DNA of 64,000 nucleotides from Xanthomonas albilineans (GCF_002939705.1 NZ_MDCB01000005.1:62001-126000); one strand, 5' to 3'. Shown: positions 25,497 through 35,529, counted from the first letter of the stretch. The notes: generated by a model from the letters alone, not told the origin. Numbers and translations: made by a program.

Positions 25497-25598
25497 GATG
25501 GAACCATTCGATTCATGCGAATGAAGTGTGCACAATTATCCGATGGATCAGAAGGGTGCGTAGGCACATCCTGTGGTCATTTCGAGGAGCGCGACACG

Positions 25599-26606
25599 AT
25601 GTACACGATGGGGTGGAGCGCCAAAAGGCTGCTGCCGGGTGGCGCGTTGGCGGTGGCCATTGCGCTGTTGGCGTGGTTGGTCGAGTGGGGGCAATTGCAG
25701 TGGTTGGGGCGGCGGTGGATCGATGCGCTGGTGTTCGCGATCGTGCTCGGCACGTTGCTGCGTACCGCATGCACGCTGCCATCGTGCGTTCATGACGGAG
25801 TCGCCTTCGCCGCCAAATTGCCGCTGGAACTGGCAATCGTGCTGCTCGGGGCCACAGTCGGCCTCGCCGCCATCGGTGCGGCTGGTGGCTGGCTGCTGAT
25901 CACGATTGCCGCTGTCGTGCTGTTGGCCATCGGGATCGGCTACGGCATCGGCCGCGCGTTTGGCCTGCCGCCGCGCTTGGCCACGTTGGTTGCCTGCGGC
26001 AACGCGATCTGTGGCAATTCGGCGATCGTGGCGGCCGCGCCGGTCATCGACGCCGATTCGCAGGACGTGGCCGCTTCGATCGCATTCACCGCGGCACTCG
26101 GCATCGTGGTGGTGCTGGTGCTGCCGCTGACGGTGCCGTTACTGGGACTGGATCATCACCACTACGGCATCCTGGCCGGCATGACCGTGTATGCGGTGCC
26201 GCAGGTACTCGCGGCGACCCTACCGGTCAGTGCCGTCAGCGCCCAGGTCGGTACGCTGGTCAAGTTGATGCGGGTGGTGATGCTGGGGCCGGTGCTGCTG
26301 CTGCTGGGCGTACTCGGTGGACGCCGACAGACGCAGCGCAGGCCGCTCCATACCCTGGTGCCGTGGTTCGTGTTCGGTTTTATCGGCATGATGGGATTGC
26401 GTGCGTGCGGACTGCTGCCGGCGCCGTTGGTGGAAGTGGCGCAATCTGCCTCTTCCCTGCTGACCTTGCTGGCAATGGCGGCTCTGGGGTTGTCGGTTAA
26501 CCTGCGAGCGATGTTGGCCTCTGGCGGTCGTGTGCTTGCGGCTGGGGCGTTGTCGCTGTTGGCGCTGGCGAGCATCAGCGTGCTGCTGCTGCGCTGGCTG
26601 CCCTGA
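25599..26606 (+). CDS. YeiH/UPF0324-family membrane transporter
   Basis: A 335-residue inner-membrane protein with about ten hydrophobic helices. Family blocks seen are ELAIVLLGATVGLAAIG, VACGNAICGNSAIVAAAPVI and the AGMTVYAVPQVLAA segment, typical of putative sulfate/sulfonate exporters (Cons_hypoth698). The ATG at 25599 has GAGGAG upstream; the frame is open to 25482 without such a site. Divergence from a LysR gene supports regulated expression. Substrate not proven. Confidence 0.88.
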   Translation: MYTMGWSAKRLLPGGALAVAIALLAWLVEWGQLQWLGRRWIDALVFAIVLGTLLRTACTLPSCVHDGVAFAAKLPLELAIVLLGATVGLAAIGAAGGWLLITIAAVVLLAIGIGYGIGRAFGLPPRLATLVACGNAICGNSAIVAAAPVIDADSQDVAASIAFTAALGIVVVLVLPLTVPLLGLDHHHYGILAGMTVYAVPQVLAATLPVSAVSAQVGTLVKLMRVVMLGPVLLLLGVLGGRRQTQRRPLHTLVPWFVFGFIGMMGLRACGLLPAPLVEVAQSASSLLTLLAMAALGLSVNLRAMLASGGRVLAAGALSLLALASISVLLLRWLP

Positions 26607-26729
26607 CATTCGCAGTCGCAGCAAGCGTGCCCCGGTGCATGGCATTGCCGCCACGGTGTAATAGTCTGCGTGCTGGCACCGGCGTATGGTGGTGTCCACT
26701 TCCCTTATCGCTTCGTTGCCAGGTGTTCC

Positions 26730-27743
26730 ATGGGACACGACCACAACCACGCGCCGACTCAGATCCGCCACGAAGTACCCTTATGGTGGGCTTTCGGTTT
26801 GACGGCCATGTTCCTGATGGTGGAGGTGGCAGGGGGGCTTGTCACCAACAGTCTGGCGTTGCTTTCCGATGCCGCGCACATGGCCACCGATGCGTTGGCG
26901 TTGATGATCGCTTTGGTGTCGGTGCGGCTGAGTCGGCGTCCGCCCGATGCCAGGCGCAGCTACGGCTATGCGCGGTTGGAAGCGCTCGGGGCGCTGGTCA
27001 ACGCGGCGCTGTTGTTCGTGGTGGCCGGTTACATCCTGTGGGAGGCGTTGCAGCGGTTCCATCAACCCCAGCATGTCGCAACAGTTGGAATGCTCGGCAT
27101 CGCCGCGTTCGGCTTGCTGGTCAACCTGATCGCGATGCGTCTGCTCAAGGCCGGCAGTGGCGACAGTTTGACCATGAAAGGTGCTTATCTGGAAGTGTGG
27201 AGCGACATGCTCGGCTCGGTTGCCGTGATTGTCGGTGCGTTGGCGATGCGTCTCACAGGTTGGAAATGGATCGACCCGGTCCTGGCGATCCTGATCGGGG
27301 CGTGGGTGCTGCCGCGGACCTGGGTGCTGTTGCGCGAGGCGGTCAATGTGTTGCTGGAAGGCGTGCCCAAAGGAGTCGACATGGAGGCGGTGCGCGGTCA
27401 TCTGCATGCGGTACCGGGCGTGTCGAGCGTGCATGACTTGCACATCTGGGCGTTGGCTTCCAGTACGCCGGCGATGACCGCGCATGTGGTGTTCGCCGAG
27501 GGCATCGATGGCGATGTGTTGCGTGCGCGTCTGCGCGAGGAGTTGCACGAACGTTTCGGTATCGATCACATCACCTTGCAGATGGAGGCGGGCCATTGCG
27601 GTGCGGCACCGTGCGGCACTCCGGTGGCGAGTGGTGAGCACGACCATGATAGCCACGAGCACGAGCACGAGCACGAGCACGACCACGACCACGACCACGG
27701 CGCGCACCGGCATGGTCGTGCGCAGGTGCCTCCGCATTCTTGA
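26730..27743 (+). CDS. Cation diffusion facilitator (CzcD/ZitB-type metal exporter)
   Basis: Proton-driven exporter, probably for Zn2+ and possibly Cd2+ or Co2+. The 337 residues have six membrane helices; metal-site motifs are ALLSDAAHMATDALAL (HxxxD in helix 2) and AYLEVWSDMLGSVAVI in helix 5, followed by a cytosolic ferredoxin-like domain containing VHDLHIWAL. The N-terminus MGHDHNHAP and a C-terminal tail of His/Asp/Glu repeats (HEHEHEHEHDHDHDHG) are metal-binding. The tail is encoded by a six-base repeat (27654-27700) that could vary in length. The start at 26730 is chosen over 26670 because of the His-rich N-terminus. Confidence 0.93.
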   Translation: MGHDHNHAPTQIRHEVPLWWAFGLTAMFLMVEVAGGLVTNSLALLSDAAHMATDALALMIALVSVRLSRRPPDARRSYGYARLEALGALVNAALLFVVAGYILWEALQRFHQPQHVATVGMLGIAAFGLLVNLIAMRLLKAGSGDSLTMKGAYLEVWSDMLGSVAVIVGALAMRLTGWKWIDPVLAILIGAWVLPRTWVLLREAVNVLLEGVPKGVDMEAVRGHLHAVPGVSSVHDLHIWALASSTPAMTAHVVFAEGIDGDVLRARLREELHERFGIDHITLQMEAGHCGAAPCGTPVASGEHDHDSHEHEHEHEHDHDHDHGAHRHGRAQVPPHS

Positions 27744-27856
27744 ACTGGCCTGTGTGCGGCAGTAGCCGCGAGCGGTTTCCAGTGCGATGCGTCGCGATCA
27801 ACGTGACCGTGAGGGTGCGACCAGGCCGTGCTGTTCCTTGGCCGGACGTTGCTGAT

Positions 27857-27889
27857 GTTTCAATCCACGCACCCGCGACAGTCCGTCGC
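27857..27889 (-). repeat. Lone CRISPR-like repeat (type I-C pattern), degenerate
   Basis: On the minus strand the sequence ends GCGGGTGCGTGGATTGAAAC, the typical 3' half of type I-C repeats known from Xanthomonas, and starts with a GTCGC-like palindromic part. Only one unit is present; no spacer or second repeat follows, and no cas gene is in the window. Confidence 0.4.
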
Positions 27890-27918
27890 GCTTGCGAACT
27901 TGCCGGCCTGGTGGAATC

Positions 27919-29982
27919 TCAGACCGGCGTTTCGCGTAATGCCGGCGAATCCCAACCTGGGCGCGGTGCGAAGCGCTCGCCGTAGCGCGCTTGCAGCGTG
28001 CGCAAGCGTGCCAGCAGTGTGTCGGCACCGGCGGCGCGGATGTGCTGGATCGGGCCGCCACGGAATGGTGCGAAGCCGGTGCCGAAGATCACGCCGGCAT
28101 CCAGCAGATCGGCATCGGCGACCACGTCGTCGTGCAAGCATGCCACCGCTTCGTTGAGCAACGGCAGGATCAGGCGGTCTTCCAGATCGTCCGGCGCGCG
28201 GTAGTCCTTGGTCAATTCGGGTTTCTTGGCGCGACCGTTTTCCCAGACGTACAGGCCCTTGCCGTCCTTCTTGCCGCGCTTGCCCGGCTCCACTGTCTGC
28301 AGCGCCGCCGGAATTGGCAGGCCCAGGAATGGCGCCAGCTCCGCGCCGACGCCAGCGGCCACGTCCAGGCCGACGGTGTCGAGGAGTTCGATCGGGCCCA
28401 TCGGCATGCCGAACTTCACCGCGACCTTATCGATCGCAGGGCCGGGAATGCCCTCGGCATACGCGGTGGCCGCTTCCAACATGTACGGGAACAGCACCCG
28501 GTTGACCAGGAATCCCGGAGTGCCGGCGACCGGCACCGGCAGCTTGTCGATCGCCTTGCAGAATGCCGCCAGGCGTTTTTGATTTTCCGGTGGCAGGCCG
28601 TCGTGGCAAACGATTTCCACCAATGGCATTTGCGCCACTGGGTTGAAGTAATGCAAGCCGCCGAACTGCGCCGGGTGCTGGAGCTGTTCGCGTAACTCGT
28701 TCAACGGAATCGAGGACGTGTTGGTGCTGAGCAGCGCGTTCGGCTGCATCCGTGGTTCCAGCTCTCGATACAGGTCGCACTTGGCTTGCGGGTTTTCGAT
28801 GATGGCTTCGATCACCAGGTCGGCTGTCGATACGCCGTTGCCGCTCAGGTCGCTTTTCAAGCGTGCCGCCACCTCCGGGCGCTTGCTGTCGTCCTTGACG
28901 CGCTTGGCGAACAGGTCGCCGGCACGGCGTAGTGCGCCGTCGATGAAGCGCTGTTCGCGGTCTTGCAGGGTCACTTCGAAGCCCTTGTAGGCAGACCACG
29001 CCGCGATGTCGCCACCCATCACGCCAGCGCCGACCACGTGCACATGGCGGATGCCGTGCTCCTTGCCGCCTAGCGACTTGAGCCGTTCGGTGAGGAAGAA
29101 AATGCGAATCAAGTTGTGCGCGGTCGGTGTGCCGGCCAGCTTGACCACCGCTTTGCGCTCGGCGTCCAGACGTGCCTGAATGTCGCTGCCGCCGGTGCGC
29201 TCCCACACGTCGATCAGCGCATACGGCGCCGGGTAGTGTTCTTTTCGTGCCTTGCGCGCGACCTGCTTGCGCATCTGCGGCGCCAGCAGTTTGCGCGCCG
29301 GCCAGGTATTGGTCGCCCAGGCAGTGACACGCTGCTGGAATGGCCGTGCGCTGCCGGACAGGGCCAGCGTCACCGCGTTATCGGTCAGCACGGCCGGCGC
29401 GGCGATCTTGTCGATCAAGCCGAGCGCCCGCGCCGCCACCGCCGATACGGTACGCCCGGTGAGCATCAGATCCATCGCCGCCGGTGCGCCGATCAGTTGT
29501 GGCAGGCGCGCGCTGCCACCCCAGCCGGGGAAGATGCCGAGTTTGGTCTCGGGCAGGCCGATGCGCGTGGACGCATCGCTGGAGGCGATCCGGAAGCGGC
29601 AGGCCAGCGCGATCTCGGTGCCGCCGCCCATGCAGAAGCCATGGATCGCAGCGACGGTGGGGCAGGGCAATTCCGCCAGCTTCTGGAAGGTGGCCTGACC
29701 ACGCCGGATCGCGTCGTTGACGGTGCCGCGGCGGTCGAATTCCTGGAACTCCTTGAGGTCGGCGCCGGCGATGAAGCCATTGGGTTTGGCCGAACGGATC
29801 ACCACGCCCCTGGGCGGATCGATGGCAATGCGGTCGAGCAGGTCGTCCAGCTCCAGCAGGACGGCCTGCGACAGCGCATTGACGGGCGCGTCCTGGCGAT
29901 CGAGGCTGAGTACGACGACCCCGTCGTCGCGGATGTCCGCTTGCCAGTGACTGAATCGGAGCCCATCGAAGCCTGAGACCAT
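27919..29982 (-). CDS. Fatty-acid oxidation multifunctional protein (enoyl-CoA hydratase / 3-hydroxyacyl-CoA dehydrogenase)
   Basis: Catalyses hydration of enoyl-CoA and oxidation of 3-hydroxyacyl-CoA in beta-oxidation. The start at 29982 gives 687 residues: crotonase domain (NGFIAGADLKEF oxyanion block, IHGFCMGGGTEIAL), then an NAD-binding dehydrogenase domain (VVGAGVMGGDIAAWSAYKG near residue 335) and the catalytic GGLHYFNPVAQMPLVEIV, followed by C-terminal dimerisation domains. It is FadB/FadJ-like. No thiolase is adjacent; a thiolase gene is at 52041-53216. The ribosome-binding site for this ATG is poor, so the start is less certain than the identity. Confidence 0.92.
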   Translation of the reverse strand: MVSGFDGLRFSHWQADIRDDGVVVLSLDRQDAPVNALSQAVLLELDDLLDRIAIDPPRGVVIRSAKPNGFIAGADLKEFQEFDRRGTVNDAIRRGQATFQKLAELPCPTVAAIHGFCMGGGTEIALACRFRIASSDASTRIGLPETKLGIFPGWGGSARLPQLIGAPAAMDLMLTGRTVSAVAARALGLIDKIAAPAVLTDNAVTLALSGSARPFQQRVTAWATNTWPARKLLAPQMRKQVARKARKEHYPAPYALIDVWERTGGSDIQARLDAERKAVVKLAGTPTAHNLIRIFFLTERLKSLGGKEHGIRHVHVVGAGVMGGDIAAWSAYKGFEVTLQDREQRFIDGALRRAGDLFAKRVKDDSKRPEVAARLKSDLSGNGVSTADLVIEAIIENPQAKCDLYRELEPRMQPNALLSTNTSSIPLNELREQLQHPAQFGGLHYFNPVAQMPLVEIVCHDGLPPENQKRLAAFCKAIDKLPVPVAGTPGFLVNRVLFPYMLEAATAYAEGIPGPAIDKVAVKFGMPMGPIELLDTVGLDVAAGVGAELAPFLGLPIPAALQTVEPGKRGKKDGKGLYVWENGRAKKPELTKDYRAPDDLEDRLILPLLNEAVACLHDDVVADADLLDAGVIFGTGFAPFRGGPIQHIRAAGADTLLARLRTLQARYGERFAPRPGWDSPALRETPV

Positions 29983-30152
29983 GGGAGGACCATTCGTGTG
30001 TGTATGGAGAAGGCCGTTATCATCCAGAGGTTGTTTCCATAGCGTCAAATCCAATGTATCGGCATTGACGTGGGTCTTGCGACCGCTGGTCTTGCGCCAG
30101 CCTAACGGACTTCTGGTTAACGTGGTGGGACGGCGGTCCGTTGAGGAGCGCT

Positions 30153-30179
30153 GAACTTTTTTCCGAATTGGCGGTCATA
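30153..30179 (+). promoter_or_regulatory. Putative sigma-E-type promoter of rpoE
   Basis: GAACTT (30153-30158) and TCATA (30175-30179), spaced 16 bases, match the sigma-E pattern of a GAACTT -35 box and a TC..A -10 box. The element lies 40 bp before the rpoE start and would give autoregulation. Assigned by eye. Confidence 0.5.
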
Positions 30180-30219
30180 CGGTCCGACGTAGGTTGGGCT
30201 GACAGGAGTGCGGCCCGCT

Positions 30220-30840
30220 ATGGCCGATGTCGAAACATCCCAGGAGCTGGACTCGGAACTGGTCCGGCGTGTGCAGCGCGGCGAGAGCGCGGCGTTCGAT
30301 GTGCTGGTGCGCAAGTACCAGCACCGGGTCGTCGGCGTGATCGGGCGCTACATCGCCGACTGGAGCGAATGTCAGGACGTGGCCCAGGACACTTTCATTC
30401 GCGCCTACCGCGCGATGGGGAGCTTCCGCGGCGATGCCCAGTTCTCTACATGGTTGCACCGGATCGCCGTGAATACCGCTAAGAATTACCTGATTGCACA
30501 TAAGCGCAGGCCGCCCACCGACGATGTCGATGTGCTCGATGCCGAGCAGTTCGACAGCGGCGCGCGGCTGCGCGACACCGATACGCCGGAACGCGAGCTG
30601 ATGCGTCAGGAGTTGGAGCGCACGGTGATGCAGGCGGTCGATGCCCTGCCGGAAGAATTACGTACCGCCATCACCCTGCGCGAGGTGGACGGTATGCGTT
30701 ACGAGGACATCGCGCAGAAGATGGGGTGCCCGATCGGCACGGTGCGTTCGCGCATCTTCCGTGCGCGAGAAGCCATCGACGCCCAACTCCGTCCCCTGTT
30801 GGATACCGACAGCGCCACTCGTGAGCGACACCGCGTATGA
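30220..30840 (+). CDS. rpoE: RNA polymerase sigma-E factor RpoE
   Basis: Extracytoplasmic-function sigma factor for envelope stress. The ATG at 30220 gives 206 residues, with CAGGAG upstream; a GTG at 30208 is possible. Region 2 contains YIADWSECQDVAQDTFIRAYR and FSTWLHRIAVNTAKNYL, region 4 contains LPEELRTAITLREVDGM and the helix-turn-helix GCPIGTVRSRIFRAREA. The stop overlaps the ATG of rseA, so sigma and anti-sigma factors are translationally coupled. A sigma-E-like promoter precedes it. Confidence 0.96.
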   Translation: MADVETSQELDSELVRRVQRGESAAFDVLVRKYQHRVVGVIGRYIADWSECQDVAQDTFIRAYRAMGSFRGDAQFSTWLHRIAVNTAKNYLIAHKRRPPTDDVDVLDAEQFDSGARLRDTDTPERELMRQELERTVMQAVDALPEELRTAITLREVDGMRYEDIAQKMGCPIGTVRSRIFRAREAIDAQLRPLLDTDSATRERHRV

Positions 30841-31811
30841 CCGAGAACACGCCTTTTCCCCAGCCCGTGCCACCTCCCGGCACTGTGGTCCCGGACAAGT
30901 TCGAACTGCACTACCGGCAGCAGTTGTCCGCCTTGATCGATGGCGAATTGCCGGCCGACGAGGCACGCTTCGTGTTGCGTCGGTTGCAGCACGATGAAGA
31001 ATTGGCCGGCTGCCACGAGCGTTGGCAATTGTGCGGGGAGATTCTGCGTGGCCGTGTCAGCGTGCCGGCGCCAGCGGATTTCAGTGCCCGCGTGCGCGAG
31101 GCGGTCGCGGCCGAGGCATCGCAGCAAGTGCAGGCCCGTCGGCTCGGTGCTGCCGGCAACCGCCGCACATGGCGCTGGGGCGGCGGCGTGGCGTTGGCCG
31201 CCTCGGTTGCGGGGCTCGCTTTATTCGTGACCCGCGAACGTTTGCCCGAGGCACCCGCGGCAGTGCCGCCGGCGCAGGTCGCCAGTGACACCACACAGGC
31301 GTCTGCGTCCGCTGCATCGCCGGCGCGGCTTCCAGCGCCCCAGCCGACGCCCATCGATCCGCAGGACGATCTCGCCGCCGCTGTTGTCGCTGCCCCGGCG
31401 GTGGCAACAGCGGCACCTCGACGTCAGGACGCCGAGGCCCGTGGCGATGGGATGCGCCGTGCGCAAGTGGAGCGCGCGGCTGGCGCTGTCGCGGTCGAGC
31501 ATCCCGCGCGTGCGGTTGCCGTCACGACATCTGCGGTTGCCGCGCCGCCGGTGCAGGCGACGCCCCCGTTTGCCGTTCCTGCAGTCGCCGCGCCGGCGAT
31601 CGCGCAGCGCGCAGGCGATCCGTTCGGGCATGCGACGCCTACCTTGCAGCCACGACCGTGGCCGCGCTCACCGCTGCCTCAGGGGGCTTCCGGCAGCGAG
31701 TTCACGGCTAGTTTTCCTAGTCAAGGTGCGTCCTCGACGGCGTTTTACCCGTTCGAGCCGCAGTTGTCTGCAGGCGCTACGGTCGCCGCACCACCTTCGC
31801 AACAGCCTTGA
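30837..31811 (+). CDS. rseA: Anti-sigma-E factor RseA
   Basis: Inner-membrane anti-sigma factor that holds RpoE until cleaved under envelope stress. Of 324 residues, about 25-100 form the RseA N-terminal domain (YRQQLSALIDGELPADEA, DEELAGCHERWQLCGEILRG). One membrane helix follows at about residues 114-131 (GGVALAASVAGLALFV). The periplasmic part is long, Ala/Pro-rich and low-complexity. It is longer than E. coli RseA (216 residues) mainly in this tail. No rseB gene is present before mucD. Confidence 0.92.
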   Translation: MTENTPFPQPVPPPGTVVPDKFELHYRQQLSALIDGELPADEARFVLRRLQHDEELAGCHERWQLCGEILRGRVSVPAPADFSARVREAVAAEASQQVQARRLGAAGNRRTWRWGGGVALAASVAGLALFVTRERLPEAPAAVPPAQVASDTTQASASAASPARLPAPQPTPIDPQDDLAAAVVAAPAVATAAPRRQDAEARGDGMRRAQVERAAGAVAVEHPARAVAVTTSAVAAPPVQATPPFAVPAVAAPAIAQRAGDPFGHATPTLQPRPWPRSPLPQGASGSEFTASFPSQGASSTAFYPFEPQLSAGATVAAPPSQQP

Positions 31812-31919
31812 TTGCGTGCGTCGGTCGGAGTCCTTGCTTCGTCTCTGCGGATGGTGACCGCGGCATCTTTTCCTCGTTCTAAGTTCTAACTCTTCCCTCG
31901 AACCGAAGGCTCGTGTCCG

Positions 31920-33458
31920 ATGACTCACCGTATCCACAACAATCTACTGTGCCTGTTGGTCCTGATCATGCCGTTGACCGCTTGCGCGCAGCAGCATGCA
32001 CCCAGTACGTCCGCCGCGTCGCCGCCAGCCGCGCAGACGGCACCAGCGCCACAACTGGTCGCTGGTTTGCCCGATTTCACCCGGTTGGTCGAGCAGGCCG
32101 GGCCGGCCGTGGTCAATGTCGAATCCACGATCAGCCGCCGCGCGGCGGCCGCGCGTTCCAATGGCGGCATGCCCGACGACGACCAGATTCCCGAATTCTT
32201 CCGTCGCTTCTTCGGGCCGGACGGAATGCCGGGCATGCCTGCGCAGCCGCGCGGGCGCGCGCCGGACGATGACGATGGCGCGCCCGCTGGCCGCTCCATG
32301 GGGTCGGGCTTCATCATTTCCTCCGACGGCTATGTGTTGACCAATCATCACGTGATCGATGGTGCCAGCGAGGTCAAGGTCAAACTCACCGACCGCCGCG
32401 AATTCACCGCCAAGGTGGTGGGCAGCGACCAGCAGTACGACGTGGCGTTGTTGAAGATCGACGGCAAGAACCTGCCGACGGCACGGATCGGCGATTCCAA
32501 CCTGCTCAAGTCCGGGCAGTGGGTGGTAGCGATCGGCTCGCCGTTCGGTCTCGATCATTCGGTCACCGCGGGCATCGTCAGCGCCACCGGCCGCAGCAAT
32601 CCCTATGCCGACCAGCGCTACGTGCCATTCATCCAGACCGACGTGGCGATCAACCAGGGTAACTCAGGCGGTCCGTTGCTCAATACCCGTGGCGAAGTGG
32701 TCGGCATCAACTCGCAGATCTTCTCCGCCTCCGGTGGCTACATGGGCATCAGCTTGGCGATCCCGATCGACCTGGCGATGAGCGCGGTCGAGCAGATCAA
32801 GAAGACTGGCAAGGTGACCCGCGCCCAGCTCGGCGTCATGGTCGGCCCCATCGATGCGCTGAAGGCACAAGGACTGGGGCTGCCGGATACGCGTGGCGCC
32901 CTGGTCAACCAGTTGGTCGAGGGCGGTCCAGCGGCCAGGGCCGGGCTGGAAGTGGGCGACGTCATCCGTGCCGTTAACGGCACCGAGATTGGTGCGTTCA
33001 GCGATCTGCCGCCGATGATCGGGGTGATGCAGCCTGGCACCAAGGTGCGCCTGAGCATTCTGCGCGACGGCAAGCCGCGCGACATCAGCGTGCAGTTGAC
33101 CGCTCTGGCCGACGACCGCACCGCTGGCGCGCGTAGCGCAGGTGCCGACAACACAGCTCCGGCCCATGGCGCCAACGCGTTGCTGGGGATCGAGGTGGCG
33201 GATCTGGATGCCGCCTCGCGTCAGCAATTGGGACTGGAACCGGGCAAGGGCGTGCGCATCGCCGCGGTGACCGGCCGTTCGGCCCGCGACGCGCAGTTGG
33301 TCCCGGGCATGGTGATCCTGCAGGTCGGGCGCGTGCCAGTCGGGAGCGTGGCTGCGTTGAACCAGCAACTGAGCGGCTACAAGAAGGGCGATGTGGTGAT
33401 GCTGCTGATCAGCTACCGCAACACCACCAGCTTCGTCGCGGTGCGCGCCGGCGGCTGA
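31920..33458 (+). CDS. mucD: Periplasmic serine protease MucD/DegP (Do family)
   Basis: HtrA-type protease and chaperone of the periplasm. The 512 residues begin with a lipoprotein-like signal (PLTACAQQ). The catalytic triad is His in TNHHVIDGA, Asp in YDVALLKID and Ser in GNSGGPLLN. Two PDZ domains follow (GAIDALKAQGL region and the C-terminal ALLGIEVADLDAAS region with NTTSFVAVRAGG). It sits directly after rpoE-rseA, as in other pseudomonad and xanthomonad sigma-E clusters, and is likely part of the sigma-E response. Confidence 0.95.
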   Translation: MTHRIHNNLLCLLVLIMPLTACAQQHAPSTSAASPPAAQTAPAPQLVAGLPDFTRLVEQAGPAVVNVESTISRRAAAARSNGGMPDDDQIPEFFRRFFGPDGMPGMPAQPRGRAPDDDDGAPAGRSMGSGFIISSDGYVLTNHHVIDGASEVKVKLTDRREFTAKVVGSDQQYDVALLKIDGKNLPTARIGDSNLLKSGQWVVAIGSPFGLDHSVTAGIVSATGRSNPYADQRYVPFIQTDVAINQGNSGGPLLNTRGEVVGINSQIFSASGGYMGISLAIPIDLAMSAVEQIKKTGKVTRAQLGVMVGPIDALKAQGLGLPDTRGALVNQLVEGGPAARAGLEVGDVIRAVNGTEIGAFSDLPPMIGVMQPGTKVRLSILRDGKPRDISVQLTALADDRTAGARSAGADNTAPAHGANALLGIEVADLDAASRQQLGLEPGKGVRIAAVTGRSARDAQLVPGMVILQVGRVPVGSVAALNQQLSGYKKGDVVMLLISYRNTTSFVAVRAGG

Positions 33459-33599
33459 GTCTGGCGCCCGGCTGCTGCTTGGGCAGCGTTCCAGGGGCGG
33501 TCCAGGAGGGGCCGTCCCCCGGGCTGTGGCGACCCTCTGCTGCCAGCCATGCGATAATAGCCCGTTATCCTGACGACGGTCCTGGCCGCCGCCCACCTC

Positions 33600-35408
33600 A
33601 TGTCCTCTGATTCGATGCGGAACATCCGCAATTTCTCCATCATCGCCCATGTCGACCATGGCAAATCGACCTTGGCCGATCGCATCATCCAACTGTGCGG
33701 TGGCCTGCAGGCGCGCGAGATGGAGGCGCAGGTGCTCGACTCCAACCCGATCGAGCGCGAGCGCGGGATCACCATCAAGGCCCAGTCCGTGTCGCTGCCA
33801 TATACCGCGCAGGATGGGCAGGTGTACCACTTGAACTTCATCGACACGCCCGGCCATGTCGACTTCAGCTACGAGGTCAGTCGCTCGCTCGCCGCTTGCG
33901 AAGGCGCACTGCTGGTGGTGGACGCTGCGCAGGGGGTTGAGGCGCAATCGGTAGCCAATTGCTACACCGCGGTGGAGCAGGGCCTGGAAGTGGTGCCGGT
34001 GCTGAACAAGATCGACCTGCCGACCGCCGACATCGAGCGGGCCAAGGCCGAGATCGAGGCGGTGATCGGTATCGACGCCACCGACGCGGTTCCGGTCAGC
34101 GCCAAGACCGGCCTGAACGTGCGCGATGTGCTGGAGGCGATCGTGCAGCGCATTCCGCCGCCGGTGCCGCGCGACACCGACAAGTTGCAGGCGTTGATCA
34201 TCGATTCCTGGTTCGACAATTACCTAGGCGTGGTCTCGCTGGTGCGGGTGATGCAGGGCGAGATCAAGGCCGGCGACAAGCTGCTGGTGATGTCCACCGG
34301 CCGCACCCATCAGGTGGACAGCGTCGGCGTGTTCACCCCAAAACGCAAAGTGCTGCCGAAGCTGGCCGCCGGCGAGGTGGGTTGGGTCACCGCCAGCATC
34401 AAGGACGTGCACGGCGCGCCGGTCGGCGACACCCTGACCCAGGCAGGCGACCCGGCCGCCAAGCCGTTGCCAGGTTTCCAGGAGATGCAGCCGCGGGTGT
34501 TCGCCGGGTTGTTTCCGGTCGATGCCGAGGACTATTCGAACCTGCGCGAGGCGCTGGACAAGCTGCGCCTGAACGATGCGGCGCTGCGCTTCGAGCCGGA
34601 AAGCTCCGAGGCGATGGGCTTCGGCTTCCGCTGCGGCTTTCTCGGCATGTTGCACATGGAGATCGTGCAGGAGCGCCTGGAGCGCGAATACAACCTAGAC
34701 CTGATCAGCACCGCGCCGACGGTGGTGTACGAAGTACTGAAAACCGACGGCGCGATCATCAACATGGACAACCCGGCCAAGCTGCCGCAGTTGAACATGG
34801 TCGAGGAAATCCGCGAGCCGATCATCCGCGCCAACATCCTCACGCCCGAGGAATACATTGGCAACATCATCAAGCTGTGCGAAGAGAAGCGTGGCAGCCA
34901 GATCGGCATCAATTATCTTGGCAGCCAGGTGCAGATCAGCTACGAGTTGCCGATGGCCGAGGTGGTGCTGGATTTCTTCGACAAGCTCAAGTCGGTCAGC
35001 CGCGGCTACGCCTCGCTGGACTACCACTTCGTTCGTTTCGAGGCCGGTCCGTTCGTGCGCGTGGACGTCCTCATCAATGGCGACAAGGTCGATGCGCTGT
35101 CGTTGATCGCCCATCGCAGCCATGCCGACCGCCGTGGCCGCGAGTTATGCGAGAAAATGAAGGATCTGATTCCGCGGCAGATGTTCGACGTGGCGATCCA
35201 GGCGGCGATCGGCTCGCAGATCATCGCTCGCACCACGGTCAAGGCCATGCGTAAGAATGTGCTGGCCAAGTGCTATGGTGGTGACGTATCGCGCAAGAAG
35301 AAACTCCTGGAAAAGCAGAAGGAAGGCAAGAAGCGCATGAAGCAGGTCGGTCGCGTGGAAATTCCCCAGGAGGCCTTCTTGGCTGTGTTGCAGATGGACA
35401 ATAAATAA
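33600..35408 (+). CDS. lepA: Elongation factor 4 LepA
   Basis: Ribosome-bound GTPase that promotes back-translocation or assists initiation under stress. The 602 residues start [13 protein letters not shown]. The G1 motif is AHVDHGKST, switch region [11 protein letters not shown]3 DTPGHVDF and G4 NKID. The LepA-specific C-terminal domain with [21 protein letters not shown] is complete. lepB follows downstream, the classical lepA-lepB order. Confidence 0.98.
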   Translation: MSSDSMRNIRNFSIIAHVDHGKSTLADRIIQLCGGLQAREMEAQVLDSNPIERERGITIKAQSVSLPYTAQDGQVYHLNFIDTPGHVDFSYEVSRSLAACEGALLVVDAAQGVEAQSVANCYTAVEQGLEVVPVLNKIDLPTADIERAKAEIEAVIGIDATDAVPVSAKTGLNVRDVLEAIVQRIPPPVPRDTDKLQALIIDSWFDNYLGVVSLVRVMQGEIKAGDKLLVMSTGRTHQVDSVGVFTPKRKVLPKLAAGEVGWVTASIKDVHGAPVGDTLTQAGDPAAKPLPGFQEMQPRVFAGLFPVDAEDYSNLREALDKLRLNDAALRFEPESSEAMGFGFRCGFLGMLHMEIVQERLEREYNLDLISTAPTVVYEVLKTDGAIINMDNPAKLPQLNMVEEIREPIIRANILTPEEYIGNIIKLCEEKRGSQIGINYLGSQVQISYELPMAEVVLDFFDKLKSVSRGYASLDYHFVRFEAGPFVRVDVLINGDKVDALSLIAHRSHADRRGRELCEKMKDLIPRQMFDVAIQAAIGSQIIARTTVKAMRKNVLAKCYGGDVSRKKKLLEKQKEGKKRMKQVGRVEIPQEAFLAVLQMDNK

Positions 35409-35529
35409 GGCATGGCGCAGGGCACCGGCGGCCGTGTAAACGGTCTGGATCGGCCGGGCTTTCACGTCGTAAATCCCTCCACGTTTTGTCGCGGCCACTG
35501 GCTGCTCGTCCCGTTCCGAAGGAAGCAGA

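Noticed and set aside
27642-27710. Repetitive DNA near the end of the CDF gene as a possible CRISPR or satellite
   Set aside because: It codes for the His-rich metal-binding tail and has no spacer structure.
32664-33947. A 427-codon minus-strand frame across the end of mucD and the start of lepA
   Set aside because: Antisense to two core genes and without recognisable domains.
33959-35254. Long alternative frame inside lepA
   Set aside because: lepA is complete in its own frame; the alternative is Arg/Gly-rich translation of GC-rich DNA.
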